A stretch of DNA of 64,000 bases from Lytechinus variegatus (taxonomy: Eukaryota > Echinodermata > Echinoidea > Temnopleuroida > Toxopneustidae). The notes below the pieces were generated by a model. It was not told the DNA's origin. It worked only from the letters and a program-made list of their open reading frames with translations, and did no database searches. Made by a program: the position numbers and the translations under genes. The stretch lies in assembly GCF_018143015.1 (NCBI RefSeq), contig NC_054746.1, positions 37,046,830-37,110,829 of the forward strand, read 5' to 3'. The first letter of the stretch is position 1. Each line of letters opens with the position of its first letter. Shown here in pieces: positions 23,497 through 37,200 of this stretch.

Positions 23497-26123
23497 TTAG
23501 TGCTCCTCCGGTGCGGTGACATAATCCTCAGAAGTAGGAGAAGTCAGACTGACAGAGATGGCATCTTTGTAGCTGCTCTCTGAAGACTCTGACCTGTTGA
23601 GGGCGGGCTCTGGAGACAACATCTTCTGTTCCTCTTCAGAGAGTCCTTCATAGAGTGAAAGGACATCCAGGGTGGTTGGATGAGCAGACTCTCTCTTCTT
23701 GGATGTCAGAGAAATTTCCAAGCTAACCTGATGACATGAATCTGATAGCTTGGCCGTAGTGATCTTTACGTTGCTGACAGGCTTGGTAGAGGCTGTCTCT
23801 GAAACAGGTGGTCCACTTTCCAACTTTTCAATCTCTGGAAAGAGAAGGTCGGAGGATGATGAGAACTGCTTGGCATCTGATGCAGAATTGTCACTAGATA
23901 TATCGAGCGCATCAAGACGGGTATTGAGAGATTCTGAAGATTTCAAACCCATTGCCGATAGTTCACTGGACGATGTGTCAAAGACTTCAGGAAATGGAAG
24001 ATCGAGATCAAGATTTGGAAGGGTTGTATTTGTGTCAGTTTCTCCACAAGAGTGAATGTCTGTAATATCTTGAATAGTATCATCATCATCACCTTCAACC
24101 ACACTACCTCCTTTAATCTCCTCCTGAGGATCACTAACTGTTTTGGGGATAGGTTTGTGGGCAGCCTTTTCAAGCTCTTCGAATCTTTCTCGGATGGATT
24201 TGAACATAGCTGGAGTCACTTCTTCATCTTCAGTGGCACTCCCATGGCTGGTCAAGCGACTAATAGATTCCAAAAGACCATCCTTGATAGCATTGATGTT
24301 AGCAATACGAGCTTCAATGCATGGAGAGCTGCGTCCACTGCTATGTAAGCTAGATGCATAGCTACCTTGATAACTGCTGTTGAAGGTGAATGATAAATCA
24401 CCAGCATCTGAAGCACTGCTGCTGAATGAAAGACCATCAGTAGAGTCTTTACCTTCAGAGTTATGCCGAGACCTCTGTTTGGGTTTAGCTACCCATTCTT
24501 CAAGTTCCTTTCTCCTCTCTGACAACTTCTTGAATCCCATACTTGATCGGTGTTGAGGAGATTTATTAGGTTGCTTAGTTTCCTGTTGGAAGCTCTTGAG
24601 TCTTTCCTTGATGCCATCCTGAACAGGTGTTACAACTTTGGGCTCTGGTTTAGTTGACTTTGTGACTTCAAATCTCCGAACAAAGTCTCTGACAGATTTC
24701 CTATTCTGTGCTCCTCGAGTAATGGAACGTCTTGAGCCACTGGATCTATCATCTTCAGAATCTGTGGTCGACCTGACAGAATTTCCTTTCCTGGAACCAG
24801 AAGGGCTGTCAATCTCAAAGCGTTTAATGACAGTTCCACCCTGACCATGTGTAACGGCCCAAGCAACCTGCTTCCCATCATTTTCTGAAGATGAAGACTC
24901 ACTGTTCTTCCTAGTGACAACAATAGTAGACTGCTGTTGTTGATGTTTGATCATTTTACTATATTTTCTAGCCAGCCTCTGCACCTTCTTCTTTGCAGCA
25001 CTGAGCTCCTCCTCTTCTGGTGAATCAAATGAAGTATCATCATCATCATCATCATCATCATCTTTGGTTGAACATGTCTCATTACTAAAGTCCCTGTGTG
25101 AAGACTCTGTATCTTCTTTGTCCAGGAGCAGTACATCCTCATCATTTAAAATAATTGATACTTTCTCCTTCCGTGTTGCAGCTTCAGAGTCTCTGACTTT
25201 TTCTTCATTATAACAAGGTGTAGAGTTCCCACTCTCACTTTCAGCCTTGGCAGCATACTTGGCCCCTAGCTGTTGGAAAGCCATGTTGATGGAGTCTGTA
25301 AGGTTTTCATGAGATGACAAAGAAGAAAGGTCCCCATCCCCTGTCCCAAATGTAGATGCAGATGAGCCAAGAGCAGTTTCCTTTCCATTATTGCTCTTAA
25401 TGGAATCCCCAAGATCCGACTTGTGGTCTGTGATATTTGGATCTGATCGGCATTTAGCCAGCTCTGCCCAAGTATGGAGAGAACTGTCATCACTGCGTGT
25501 CCTTGATAGTCTAAGTTTCTGGAAGTGTGGATGGGTGGTGACGTCTGCACTCTGAGGTCTCGTTGGAATGTGCGAGAATGAGCGATTTCTGCTGAATGTT
25601 TTGCCTGTCATGGGAACCCAGACATCATCATGGTCTTTGCTGAATCGATCATTGAGTGGACGGTACTCCTTGAGATTAACTCTTCTCAGTTTAAAGAGCT
25701 CTGGGCCATGAATAGTGCTCAAGCTTCTCCTAGATGGCTTGGGAGATAGCTCTATGTCAAGGAGAGGATCTCTATCAAGATGGTTATCGTCTGAGAGCTG
25801 CTCCAAGGCTTCCAACTCATCAGGACTCTCTCCTTCACTTCCCTTAGCTCCTTCCCCTTCCTCCTCTTCTGTATCATCCAAACCATCTTGTCTATTGATC
25901 CCATTCTCTCGTTTCCTTACTGCTCCACCCCTCTTCTTTCCTGTCCTACCATCTCCAGCTTTGGCCTCATCAGCGCTGCTCTTATCCTCAGAATCAAGCT
26001 TGAGATGTTCAGAGAGATTCATGCTACCAATTCCAGAGTCTCGGTTAGATTCCTTCTTGTCTCCTAGACTCTTTGAAAGAACCAGTTTCTTGGATGATGA
26101 TGGAGAAGTATCTTGTCTGGAAG
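23497..26123 (-). CDS. PLEKHG: PLEKHG-type gene: terminal exon, disordered tail
   Basis: 2627 nt, phase 1 in, encoding residues 400-1273 and TAA. The exon starts at the acceptor CACTATACAG; the longer open frame to 26172 is intronic read-through. The tail is Ser/Asp/Glu-rich, with a nine-Asp run (753-761) coded by nine GAT codons. It also has several compact, probably conserved islands: [84 protein letters not shown] and [13 protein letters not shown]. Vertebrate PLEKHG tails are likewise long and poorly conserved between islands. Basophilic kinase/14-3-3-like sites such as RRSLS and RNRSFS are present. Confidence 0.94.
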
Positions 26124-29100
26124 CTGTATAGTGGAAATAATAAAATGGCATTCCAGTCTTGATGATTCTCACACAAAACTCATTTATCCCATATAAAAAA
26201 TAATCATATATTCCTAACTTTTACAAAGGTAAATGTTTAATTTCTGTTAGTTCGTTACACACTTTGCTGTAAATACTGGGAACACTGAATAAAACTGTTA
26301 AACTGAAGCACTCCTGTATTTCAACTGTGAGTGGAATCATGAGCACCATTATAATAATTGCAAACAAGGGATTTCAGATTTAGTCAGATGCACAGAAACA
26401 GTCATGGTAACTGGGTGTCATTGAATGTTTCATCTAAACATGAAAGTTTAATATCATTTGGCAATCTGTCAAGGGATGGTGAATAATGAATTCTTATTTA
26501 TATTGAAAAACCAGAGGATGTCTGATACAGTAATTCAATGAATAGAGGGCAAATATATTTCATACTTCATTAGATTTTTTAAAAAGGCATATAATGAGAA
26601 TGAAAATAATAAAAAGAAAATAGCCTTTGCTCATGGAAATTAAGAATCATCTGTAACTGAAAACATGTATTTCAATGTACATAAAATTTATTTAACAATA
26701 AGAGCAACCTATCTATTCTCACATATTTATCCCAAAATGATTTATAATTTAATTTAACATATTGGGTTATATTGATATCCAGGTTAAGTATTCAAATGAA
26801 AATGGCATGAATACTTACTTTGGTGAGCCCCATATTCATCTCTCATTTCTTCTGGTCTTGCAAGAGGGGCTAAGCTGCTCTCTCCTTTCTCATCCTATTA
26901 TAAAATATGATCAATAATATTAACCAGTCGATGCATATAACATCCTTAGTACATAAATTATGATTGATAATATTAACCAGTCAATGTGTATATGATTAAT
27001 AATATTAACCAGTCGATTCATATAACATCTTTAGTACATCCTCTCACCCTAATTTGGTATCAGATTTTAACAACGTAACATATTTTGTTTCATTTTTTAA
27101 GCTTAGATTCTTCTCCATTTCTAAGCAAATCCACTGGACATGAAAAACATGAAACATGACACTTTGAGATTACCATTCTCTTTAAGAGAATTAGGGTTAT
27201 AGCTTAATATGCATATATCATTTTCCTGCTATAATTAAATAGTTTCAAAAAGGTTGAATATAAAGGTAAAAATCACCTCTATGTTTCAGAAAATGGAACC
27301 AAAACTTACTTAGGAGTGCCACTTATTCGTTTGTGTAAAGTAGGTAAATAGGTGGTATATCTATGGCTGAAAATTTAAATTGAAAATTTTCCCACTTTTA
27401 TGTGAGCAGTTGCATCCATGATCATTGTCTTATACACAGCATGAATATACACTTTTATTTCTTAAACTTCACTTAGTAAAAACAGCTACATCCTGATCTT
27501 TACAATCACCTTCACTTCTGGTAATTACTTGCCTATTATCTGAATATGAATACTTACTGGAGTAACTGGTTCACTCTTCCTTGTCTTGTTAGTTTCTATC
27601 TCATCAAGTGAATCTTCTGTACCATCATCATGGGGGATGTCTGCTGATCTCTTGCTTGCCTGGATTATCAGGAGAAAAACACATTTTATTGATAGGACCA
27701 TCTCAAAGTCAAAAGAGGAAAACATCAATTGTATATATCTAGGTTTTATTTTCACTAAAATGGTTGCACCATTACTGCAGCCTTCAAAGGGTAGGTACAA
27801 CTCCTAAACATTCTTCCACTAATATATATAATAGACAATGTTTGTGAATTGTTACTTATAAATCCAGACACAGTAAATGAGAAGGATTAGAAGTCAGGCA
27901 TTGATAGTCACAATCTAGAGTGAATTTTCTTCACACTACAATAGTCATTTCATTCTCATGATAACATATAAACAATTTAGAATGCTATGAACTTTTCTTT
28001 AAGAAGTGACTTTTCTTTTTTCTCATATTAAGTATAACTACCCAGTAAAGTATGATGCCATATGTTACATGCCTTAAACAAGTAAATGGACAGAATTGTA
28101 ATTTGTATGTCTTACACAGAATCATTAGAAGGGAAAGTCTAGGAGAGATTGCATTTATAGAATGAACAAAGGAAAGACTTCAGGTGAATAAGACTGATGA
28201 TGTCATCTATCTCTCAACATTTGAGTCACATCACTATCAGTAACATCAAACACATCTCTAAAAATACAGCTTTCATCACATAGCATGACCTCGCTTTAAA
28301 CAGAACGTGAGCCAACATGGCAAAATTCCCAACAGAGCGGACACCTCGATAGCAATCGTACCACTAAAAAAAGTTGAATTTTTTCACTTCTCATTTCACA
28401 TTCTACAAAAAAACTTTTCTATGAAATATAGATCAAAATCTGTAAGAAAATATTGTAATTGTTGATTTGAAAAGCGAGTACGTATTTAGAAGACTTATAG
28501 ACGGAAATCACTGCATAATAAAAGCACTGTAAAGCTTCTGAGACAAAGATGTATTTTGGGATCAAGACGGATGAGTAAGGATGAATATCCTGCCATGACA
28601 ACACAGGTGCTATACCACAACAACCACCACCATCATCATCTCTGCTTTAATGAAGGCAGAGCTGCCATATTAGGGAAGGAAAATGAGCACTATATGAAGT
28701 ATATAGAGTTGACATTTAGTTCTTGAACATCCTCATGAAACACATTGAAAAAATCAGAGCATTGATCTTTGCATGATACATTTAGAATAGTTGCTATCTT
28801 CAGTTGCATTTCCTGAAATGTATAATTAACGTCGTAATTTGGGCTCAGAATGTTTAATTTCACTGAACATTTGAAGAAACCCCTTACCCTTCTTCTCTTC
28901 CCACCCTGTGGGGGAGCTATTAGTCCGAGACATTATCTGCCAAGGGCAATGTTACCCCCCTTCCTGTCTCTACACTCCCAAGTAAACACAATCTGATCTG
29001 AGGGGAAAGCAGCATGTCAACGATGTAAAGAACCTCATGAAAATTAGACTACATTCCCAGAGAGGTCATCTGAGGTCTTTCCAATGTCTCCGTTTGAGGG

Positions 29101-32100
29101 GATCTTGGCCAAGAACATGAAGAAGGTTTCTTAGACCCTCCAGACGGGAAATTGCTCCAATTGTGTTCTTCCGATTCACGTCCATTCCCTGAATGTTCCA
29201 GGTTCATGAAGGGGCATGGAAAGCCGATCGGCTGAGAATCTCTTAAGCTTGCCTTACAAAACAATCAACCAATGAAACACTCTACTTGGATGATCTGCAT
29301 GGATGCAGAGATAAAAAGATTGCCTGATACTTCGCTCCAAAGAGCCATCCTCCTAATGCATGGAGCAACATCTACAGCCATTCCAACTGAAGGGGGTCCA
29401 GGGTCAAGGTACCTACTCTTAAACCATAATCTCCATATACCCTTAACAAAATCTCATACAAAGTACTTTTCAAATGCACACTGTATGGACATAATCTATC
29501 ACAAAATCCACATAAACCAAATATTCCTCTTGAAAGACAAATTGACAAATAATAAAATAGCTTACCAGTTTCGATAAATCAGGCCTTTTCATCCCTGAAA
29601 AGATAAGGAAAAAGAAATGTCTTCCATTAGTAGTGTTGCATAAATTAGTAACACACTATTTATTTTCTTCAATTCATGATATATGCTAAACTTTTCCACT
29701 ATCGAAAGGAATACAAGTTTCATGCAATGTTAAAAGATACAATCATGCATACTGTATGAAATGGGAATATCTGTCTCAAAAACTGAGTTCAATATGAATT
29801 TCCCTATCAGCAGTCACCTGTACTTGCCTCTTATGAAGTACAAGCTATTATGCATGTTCAAATGAAACATTTGTATTGAAATGTTTCAAGCTAATTCCAT
29901 ATGCAGCTTGAAATCATAAGCATAACTAAAATCTAATTCACATCCCCACTCTTTCCATTGCAAATCTATTTTGTTTTCTTCATCAGGGATGTGCAATCTA
30001 CAATAGTCAAGAAAATGAGTCTGCTGTCATCTATTGTTCTAAATAGTAGATTGATCAAAAGGAAGATCAAGTACCAGAAGGACAGCTATTTGGCAGATTG
30101 CATGTGACAAAATAAACTATATTATTATAAATGATAAATAATAATAATGATAATAACAGTAACAATAATAATAGTAACAGTAATGATAATAATAATAACA
30201 ATAATAATAAATAATAATAATAAACACAGCATTTACTATGTGCCCTCTATCTAGTAAACTATTCCGAGGTGCAGAGGGATGTGGGGGGGGGGGAGAATTA
30301 TAGAAAAAATGTTTGCTTGTGTGGGTGTATGAACATATCAAATTACCTTAACATATTCAACATAAGAAGAAAACAGATAGGATTTTAAATACTTTTTAAA
30401 TGCTTTATTCTATTTACAAGGCCTGGGTGGCAGCCTTTTTTGGTACTAGAGATTTCAAATCATCGATTTTGTTACTGCAAAAGTGAAGTGGGCTATTTCT
30501 AGGATGAACCATGCCCACGCAGTGTGAGAAACATTCCAAAATGCCACAGGAACGAACGAATGGAAAACTTATTGCAATGATGTTAATTGAAACACAAACT
30601 GGAACACTGCCTTCAAAAAGTAATTTTATCTCAAGATAACTGGCCAAACATAATCAAAATATCATCTTTGTTAAAGATCAAGGTCTTAAATGATGTTAAT
30701 GGAGAGTAGTAACAGCTGTAGAATCAAGAAACCATCTGCATTCATGCAGCTGCACTGAAAATGATATACGTCATACTCATAGGTATCTTAAAATAGATTG
30801 ATCTAGTTAATTTAGATTCTTCTTTTTGCTTGAAATTATATCAATCCAGACATATTAGTCATCCATTCTATGGAACATTAGATATGTTCAAACAAGGTTC
30901 GTTTGAAAGTAAGAGTTTGAAATAATGACCTTATCTCCCCCTTTTTTTAAAATCTATCATGTGTGATACTGGATAAGCTCTGTATACCCAAAATATCTCA
31001 ATCATATAGTATCTGAAACACTTATTAAACAAAAGTGTTTGGAAAAGTATAGGGGAGTTTATGGAAAAGTGATAATTAAGAGGATTTGACTAGGGAAAAT
31101 ATCACAAATTGAAGGGGAAATAACAAATGTGAATATATCTGTATGATATACCACAATGTCATATACAATGTCATATACAATTCACCTGAAAATCAACCTC
31201 AGACACTTAATATGTTATCCAAATATAAGCCTTCCTTAATCCTCCCCACTGATGATATTTACAGGAAAAATGTCAAATGAAAAGTGACTTGCATTTCTCT
31301 TTCATATTAATTTCAGTAAACTGCTCACTGAAGTAATAAGTTATAGAAGTCCAAAAGACTAATCCTGTATTCCAGTACTCTAAATCTCCTGTCAATAACA
31401 CCCTATTTTGTCCCTTCCCTGACGATCATAAATATTTTTTTCTTTGAAAAAAATTGTACCTTTCTTTGAAAAAAAATTGTACAAGAATAACTACTTCAAC
31501 AATTTATATTTCCATGCAACACTCAAATTTAAGCGTCAAGTGTAAATTATAACCAATGGAGCATGATGGACAAGAGTCAGCATACCACTTAAATATAATT
31601 TCAGTGAGTGACCCTAAATCAATTATTCCATTGGCATGACTGAGCTGAGTCACCCTTCCTTGTAGATTCATCATTGGACCATCAACAATTCTTGATGCAT
31701 GTAAGGAACCAAGCAGAGCATGGAGAGCTTTTTATTGGGGTGGCATATAAGGTGACTATGCAATTTCAATGCATAATTCATTGTCCCAGATAGAAATATA
31801 TATGCCAGAAGGCTAGGTGTATGCAAATGTTTTGTAATTAATAATACCATCGATTATTAGTCAATACCTCAATACAATGATTTTGAAAAAGTTTAAGTTA
31901 TGTATATTTTTCTTTAAAAGGTAAGGTATATCAAAGATTAGTCAACAAGTATTCAACGAAACGCCTTTGACTTGAAAAAAAATCATAAACCCCCCTCTCA
32001 TACTTTCTGTACACTTTGTGGCATGCATGCAACAAAATAAATCATTATCATACATGCAACATGCACAATATTTCATCTAGGAGAGAAAAAAGTATGAAAG

Positions 32101-34211
32101 ATCAAACAGAGAAATACAGAAAAGGTAAAGCAAATTTAGCAATAAAGTACTAGTATAACAGAGCAGAAGTCTTGTAGTAAAGCTGTCAGGTGTGAGGATT
32201 ACCAAAGCAAACCAAAAACAATAATTGTTATCAACAAAACATATCAAATGAAACTTATAAATATTAAAGGATTTTTTGAAGCATACAGAGATATACCATC
32301 ACCAAGTAACAACAAACTAAAGTAAATGAAAGAAAGAATGTTTCTAAGCAATATTAATAGCCACCTACATACATTTAAATTTTTCAATATTCATAGTGAT
32401 ATTAACTGGTAAGATTTGCCCTTTATAATTCCCAAATGAACAAACTACACAAAATTCTTTGATTTGTGTTTTTGGTAAAGTGGACTACCATTTAAAACTT
32501 TATTGGTTTATGTGCATTGTAAGGGATGGAGACACAAATTTTGACTTGAATGAAATAAAAATAGAATTGACTTGTCACTGTGATACTGGTAGATTAGGCT
32601 TAAGTTTATATCGTCAGTGATTGTGGCTCTTTCAATTTTTATATGAATGCTTAGAAAACATCTCTTACTTTCATCATGGAGTGCAAACTATCATGCATTA
32701 ATACACTTCAAATATACATGAGATATTAAATCCAATAATGGAAACATCCTTCAAGAAGAAATGACAACATATCCCAAGTCAGTCAATTTTGTTAAGAAAA
32801 TTGGAAGTACTAGTGCTCAAAGCCTCTGATTAGAGTAAACAACATCTAAAAAGATACTTTACCCCAAAACATATTTTTCCATTTATTTTCTATTCTTTTC
32901 AAAAGGGTATGTTATCATTTGTCATCAAGAAGGTAATGAAATGCAGATTACTCACCAATTATTATGTTCTCTACAGCGGCTGTGAAATGATAGATAGATA
33001 GTGGAAGTGGGATGGGATGAAGGAATATAAGATATGAAAAGAGTGAAGTAAATGTATGAATATTGTGTGGTATAAAGGAATAATAGATGAAATGGTGCAA
33101 AGATGTAAAGAAATTCAAATTAGATGCAATGGAAGATTACAAGGTGGAAAGGCAATAAAGATGGAGTGATGGTACAGAATGTGTGTAGATATCATGATTA
33201 AGGATAGGCAAATAGGAAAGTTTGAAGAGGAGAGAAAACACACATTGATTTCCAGTTAATATGAGTGGAATCATGTTCCTACCATTAATCTTCTACTAAC
33301 TAATGAAATTCCTGTATGTTTTCTCTGAATTTTGTAACAGCTATTTCATTTCAATTCCAAAAAGAATGTTTTGACATACTTTGTTATCATGAAAACAATA
33401 TGAAATGAGAATGTCTTTTCATGATTACCTCGATATGTTATCACATCCTTTTCATTAGATATCAATGAAATTGAAATAAATTTACTTTTAACAAACTGGT
33501 TGGGATCATTTTAAAGTGATATGAATTGCATGCTTCATCCGTCTTTTGTCAAATATCTTATCAACATGCCAGAATAGTTAAGCAGACTGCTTTATTGAGC
33601 TATCTTATGTAGCATATATCAATTTAGCTGTGTAATTAGCATACATGTATATATTCAGGCTATATAAATAGCAATCATAATCATGTGCAAAAGCAGAATT
33701 AATTTTGATTACAATTTCCCATCACCCTGTGCAGTGACATTCAAAGGAAACTGAAACTTTGTCGTTTCTTTGAGAGGGAGGGGGAGAAGATTTCAAACCA
33801 TTTTTCTTCCATGACAATTTCATAACTTAAATCTTAATTGAAATGTAAAACAATGATATATCTTGTTTCAAATATCCCAACTGCATTTGATATGAATAGG
33901 CAGAATAGCTACACATCTGGAAGTCGCGACAGAATTGCAATAAGGAAAAAGACTAAAAACTTTCATAAACACTTCAAGAACAAAACCCAAACTGGGAATG
34001 GCAACATAAGAACACTGCAAACTACCAAAAAGAATACTTCAGATAATGCCATAAAAAAAACATAACGATTTAAAGCAGCTGACACAAATATGATAAAAAA
34101 TCAAAGTTTAAGATTGCATAGGAAAATGAAAAGAATACTAGTTCAAAATACATAATCACTATCATAACCATCTCTTTTATCATCATCATCATTATCATCA
34201 TCATCATCACT

Positions 34212-34246
<35 letters not shown>

Positions 34247-37200
34247 GATTATCATCATCATCATCCCTATCCTCCACCCCATCATCATCATTCTCCTTCT
34301 CATAATCATTGCCCAAATCCTACTCCTCCTCATCATATTCATTGCCAACATCATCATAATTACCATCACCACCACCAGAACCATAGTCACATATACCAAT
34401 ATCCAATCACCACCATCATTAATATTTATCATCATCATACACCTTTAATTAATGTGACCCTTAAACCTCTCAAATAAATGAATGATCCTCCCTATATATC
34501 ATACATTGTAAGCAACAAGGCAATTACTGACCACAAACAATTTATGAAGATCTATGCCACCCTAATAATGAAACTGAAAGTCTCATGAATCACTACACTG
34601 AAACCAATTCAGCTTTATTTCATTTCTGATTTTCATCCCTTCTAATCATCCGTATATGACTGGGTGTTCCTTCTAAATTCAGTCAGGTTTGTTTTTACGC
34701 ACAGGAAGTGGTTTCCAGGGGCTACGAGCAGGGTAGACCCCATTGGTAAGGTGAAGGGGGGCCTTGTTAGAGGTAGAGGGGTCGAGAGGGAGGGGGCAGA
34801 GATGTATACCTTGTCTGAGAGGAAGTTGTGTCAGAGCTATATCCCTGGAACTCTAATCCTGCCCATCTATCCCTACCTATATCTCCTTTCCTCACTTCAC
34901 TTTTTATTTGAATTTGGTTATAAAAGTGATGTTTCCTCTTCATCATGGGTTGCCCAATCCTATTCCTTTGTTGTGATCATATCTTTAGCTTCAAACAGAA
35001 GAGACAGTCTTTGCCAACTTTACATTTCAAATCAGACATACCACTTGTATCAAACCAATTTTCATACAAAAGACTGTTTGTCCTTAGTGATAAACAACTT
35101 TATAATACATACTCTCTCAATCCCATGAGATTGCATTACTGATGACACTTAAATACCTTTTTATACATTTTCAATCTTTGGTGGAATGAAATCTTAGCAA
35201 CTAGAAATTATCTTATGGAAGATGGAGCATGAAGTCATATGATAAGGACAGGAAACAAGTTCTCATTGTCAGATGGCGCAATGCCAGGCAGGACCTTGAT
35301 AGTAAAACTTTCATGATGTCCTAGAGATTACCTTGATGTTGTCTTTATTCCCTGAGGTTTTGAGCCAGGTCATGTTCTGGAATGATTTACATGACTTTTG
35401 TTACCTGAATGAATGTCCCTGTGGTTACATTTTGGAATAATGTGAATTTTCCTAAAAACAAAAAACAATATATCTGCAGAAGAAACAATTGACATGACCA
35501 ATTCAAACTAAAATCTCTAAATTTTGGTAACCTTTCAAAGGAATTCAAAAGTGATTCATTGGAGTACTGGAAAAGAAGTTAATTCCAGTAAATGCAAAAT
35601 TTGTTTACCAAAGAAAATATGGGTCATAAGGAAAGTTCTGATATTCTTTTGACCAAAATTGATTTTTTTTTACAAATTCATATTGCCTTTATACTCCGAA
35701 TAAATATCATCTCATCAAGGGAATTTAAACAAAATTGATTCCAAATAATTTCATACCACTTAAGGTTGAATTTAAGCCCCTGAATAAATTCAAAGTAATC
35801 ATGGAATTAAAGAAAAATTGATAGTGAGTACCATCTATCTACAATGGATGATAATAATAAAGCCCCCCCAAAAAAAAAAAATATATATAATAATAATAAT
35901 AAATAAATTAAAAACAATAAATAAAAAAATAAAAAATAGATAAATAAATAAAAAGACTGAAATAAATAAATAAAAAAAAATAGAAATAAGAAATAGCAAA
36001 GGACAAAAATGTGGGCCTGATTGAGTAGGGTCAGAGAAAGTTCATCCAGGGCTCTCGTCTAAGGAGCAAAACAACTCCTTAGTCGTTAGGGGGCGTGAGT
36101 ATTTATTCCTAATGACAGACACACTTCTCCCTTAACTTGGACTCAAGTCAAATTTCATGCTTTGAGGTGAAGACTCAGACACAAGTGCAGACAGTGTCTC
36201 TGTTTTGTCTCAGGTAGAAATCTCTTGATGCCCACTCTCTTTCATCTTCTTATTATACACTAATATTTATTGTGAAAGGGAAGAAGCATGGTAAAAAGAA
36301 AAAATTATTTTTCTTCCTCTCTGTCTGTATATCTCACGAGTCGTAAACATTCTTCACTCATCCTGCATTATTGTTCGTTTCTGAATACCAAATAAAGACA
36401 GATTACAAACAAGCTGTTATGCTTCCTCCAGGGGGTTCTCTTCTTTTCAATATTCCAATGAATTTCTGCTCCTTTAATCATAATTATCGTCATCATTACC
36501 ATCAATATCTCATCATCATCATCATCATTACCATCAATATCACCATCATCATCATTACCATCAATATCTTATCATCATCACCATCAACATCATTACCATC
36601 AATATCTCATCATCATCATTACCATCAATCTCTCATCTTCATCATCATCATCATTACCATCAATATTTCATCATCATCATCATCATTACCATTACCATCA
36701 ATATCTCATCATCATCATCATCATTACCATCACCATTACCATCAATATCTCATCATCATCATCACCATCATTACCATCATCATTACCATCAATATCTCAT
36801 CATCATCATCATCATCATTACCATCACCATTACCATCAATATCTCATCATCATCATCGTCGTCGTCATCACTACCATCATCAGTACCATCATCGTTGATC
36901 ATCACTATCACCATCATAAATTGGATATAAATTAAGCCTTCCTGCCTCACCCATTCACTTCCTTCACCCTCACTCAGAACACATCACACTTTCATCTCTT
37001 CTCCCCCTCCCTCTCTTCCCCTCTCTATATAAGACTTGACAAACTTCCCTATTCCCTGGGTTCAAAAACCAGTCGAGAGGAGCAAGGGGGGATAGAATTG
37101 TCTGCTACCGTGCTTCCCTGACAGCTGATGTCATAACCATGGGCTCCTTTAATTGGCTGATGCCCTGTGACATGCGCTATTACCGACCGACGGTCTCTAA

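Noticed and set aside
25715..26131. 138-codon plus-strand frame
   Set aside because: It is antisense to the PLEKHG terminal exon. Its Ser/Leu richness mirrors the acidic and serine codons on the other strand.
26124..26172. Methionine start of the 891-codon open frame for the terminal exon
   Set aside because: The first 17 codons are intron: a clear acceptor (CACTATACAG) precedes 26123 and the phase matches the exon at 26819-26894.
34070..34438. 122-codon minus-strand Met-rich frame
   Set aside because: It is a translation of the (ATG/GAT)n microsatellite; Met/Ile repetition is an artefact.
34664..35128. 154-codon plus-strand frame
   Set aside because: Mixed pyrimidine-rich intronic sequence, with no family resemblance and no splice signals that would include it.
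35332..35376. Possible 45-nt minus-strand exon ([15 protein letters not shown])
   Set aside because: It has AG/GT signals, but its phase (0/0) does not fit between exons that join in phase 1/1. The neighbouring exons already connect exactly without it.
36371..36898. 175-codon plus-strand frame rich in His/Ser/Ile
   Set aside because: It is a translation of the ATC/ATTACC array inside an intron of the opposite-strand gene. There is no domain and no splice context.
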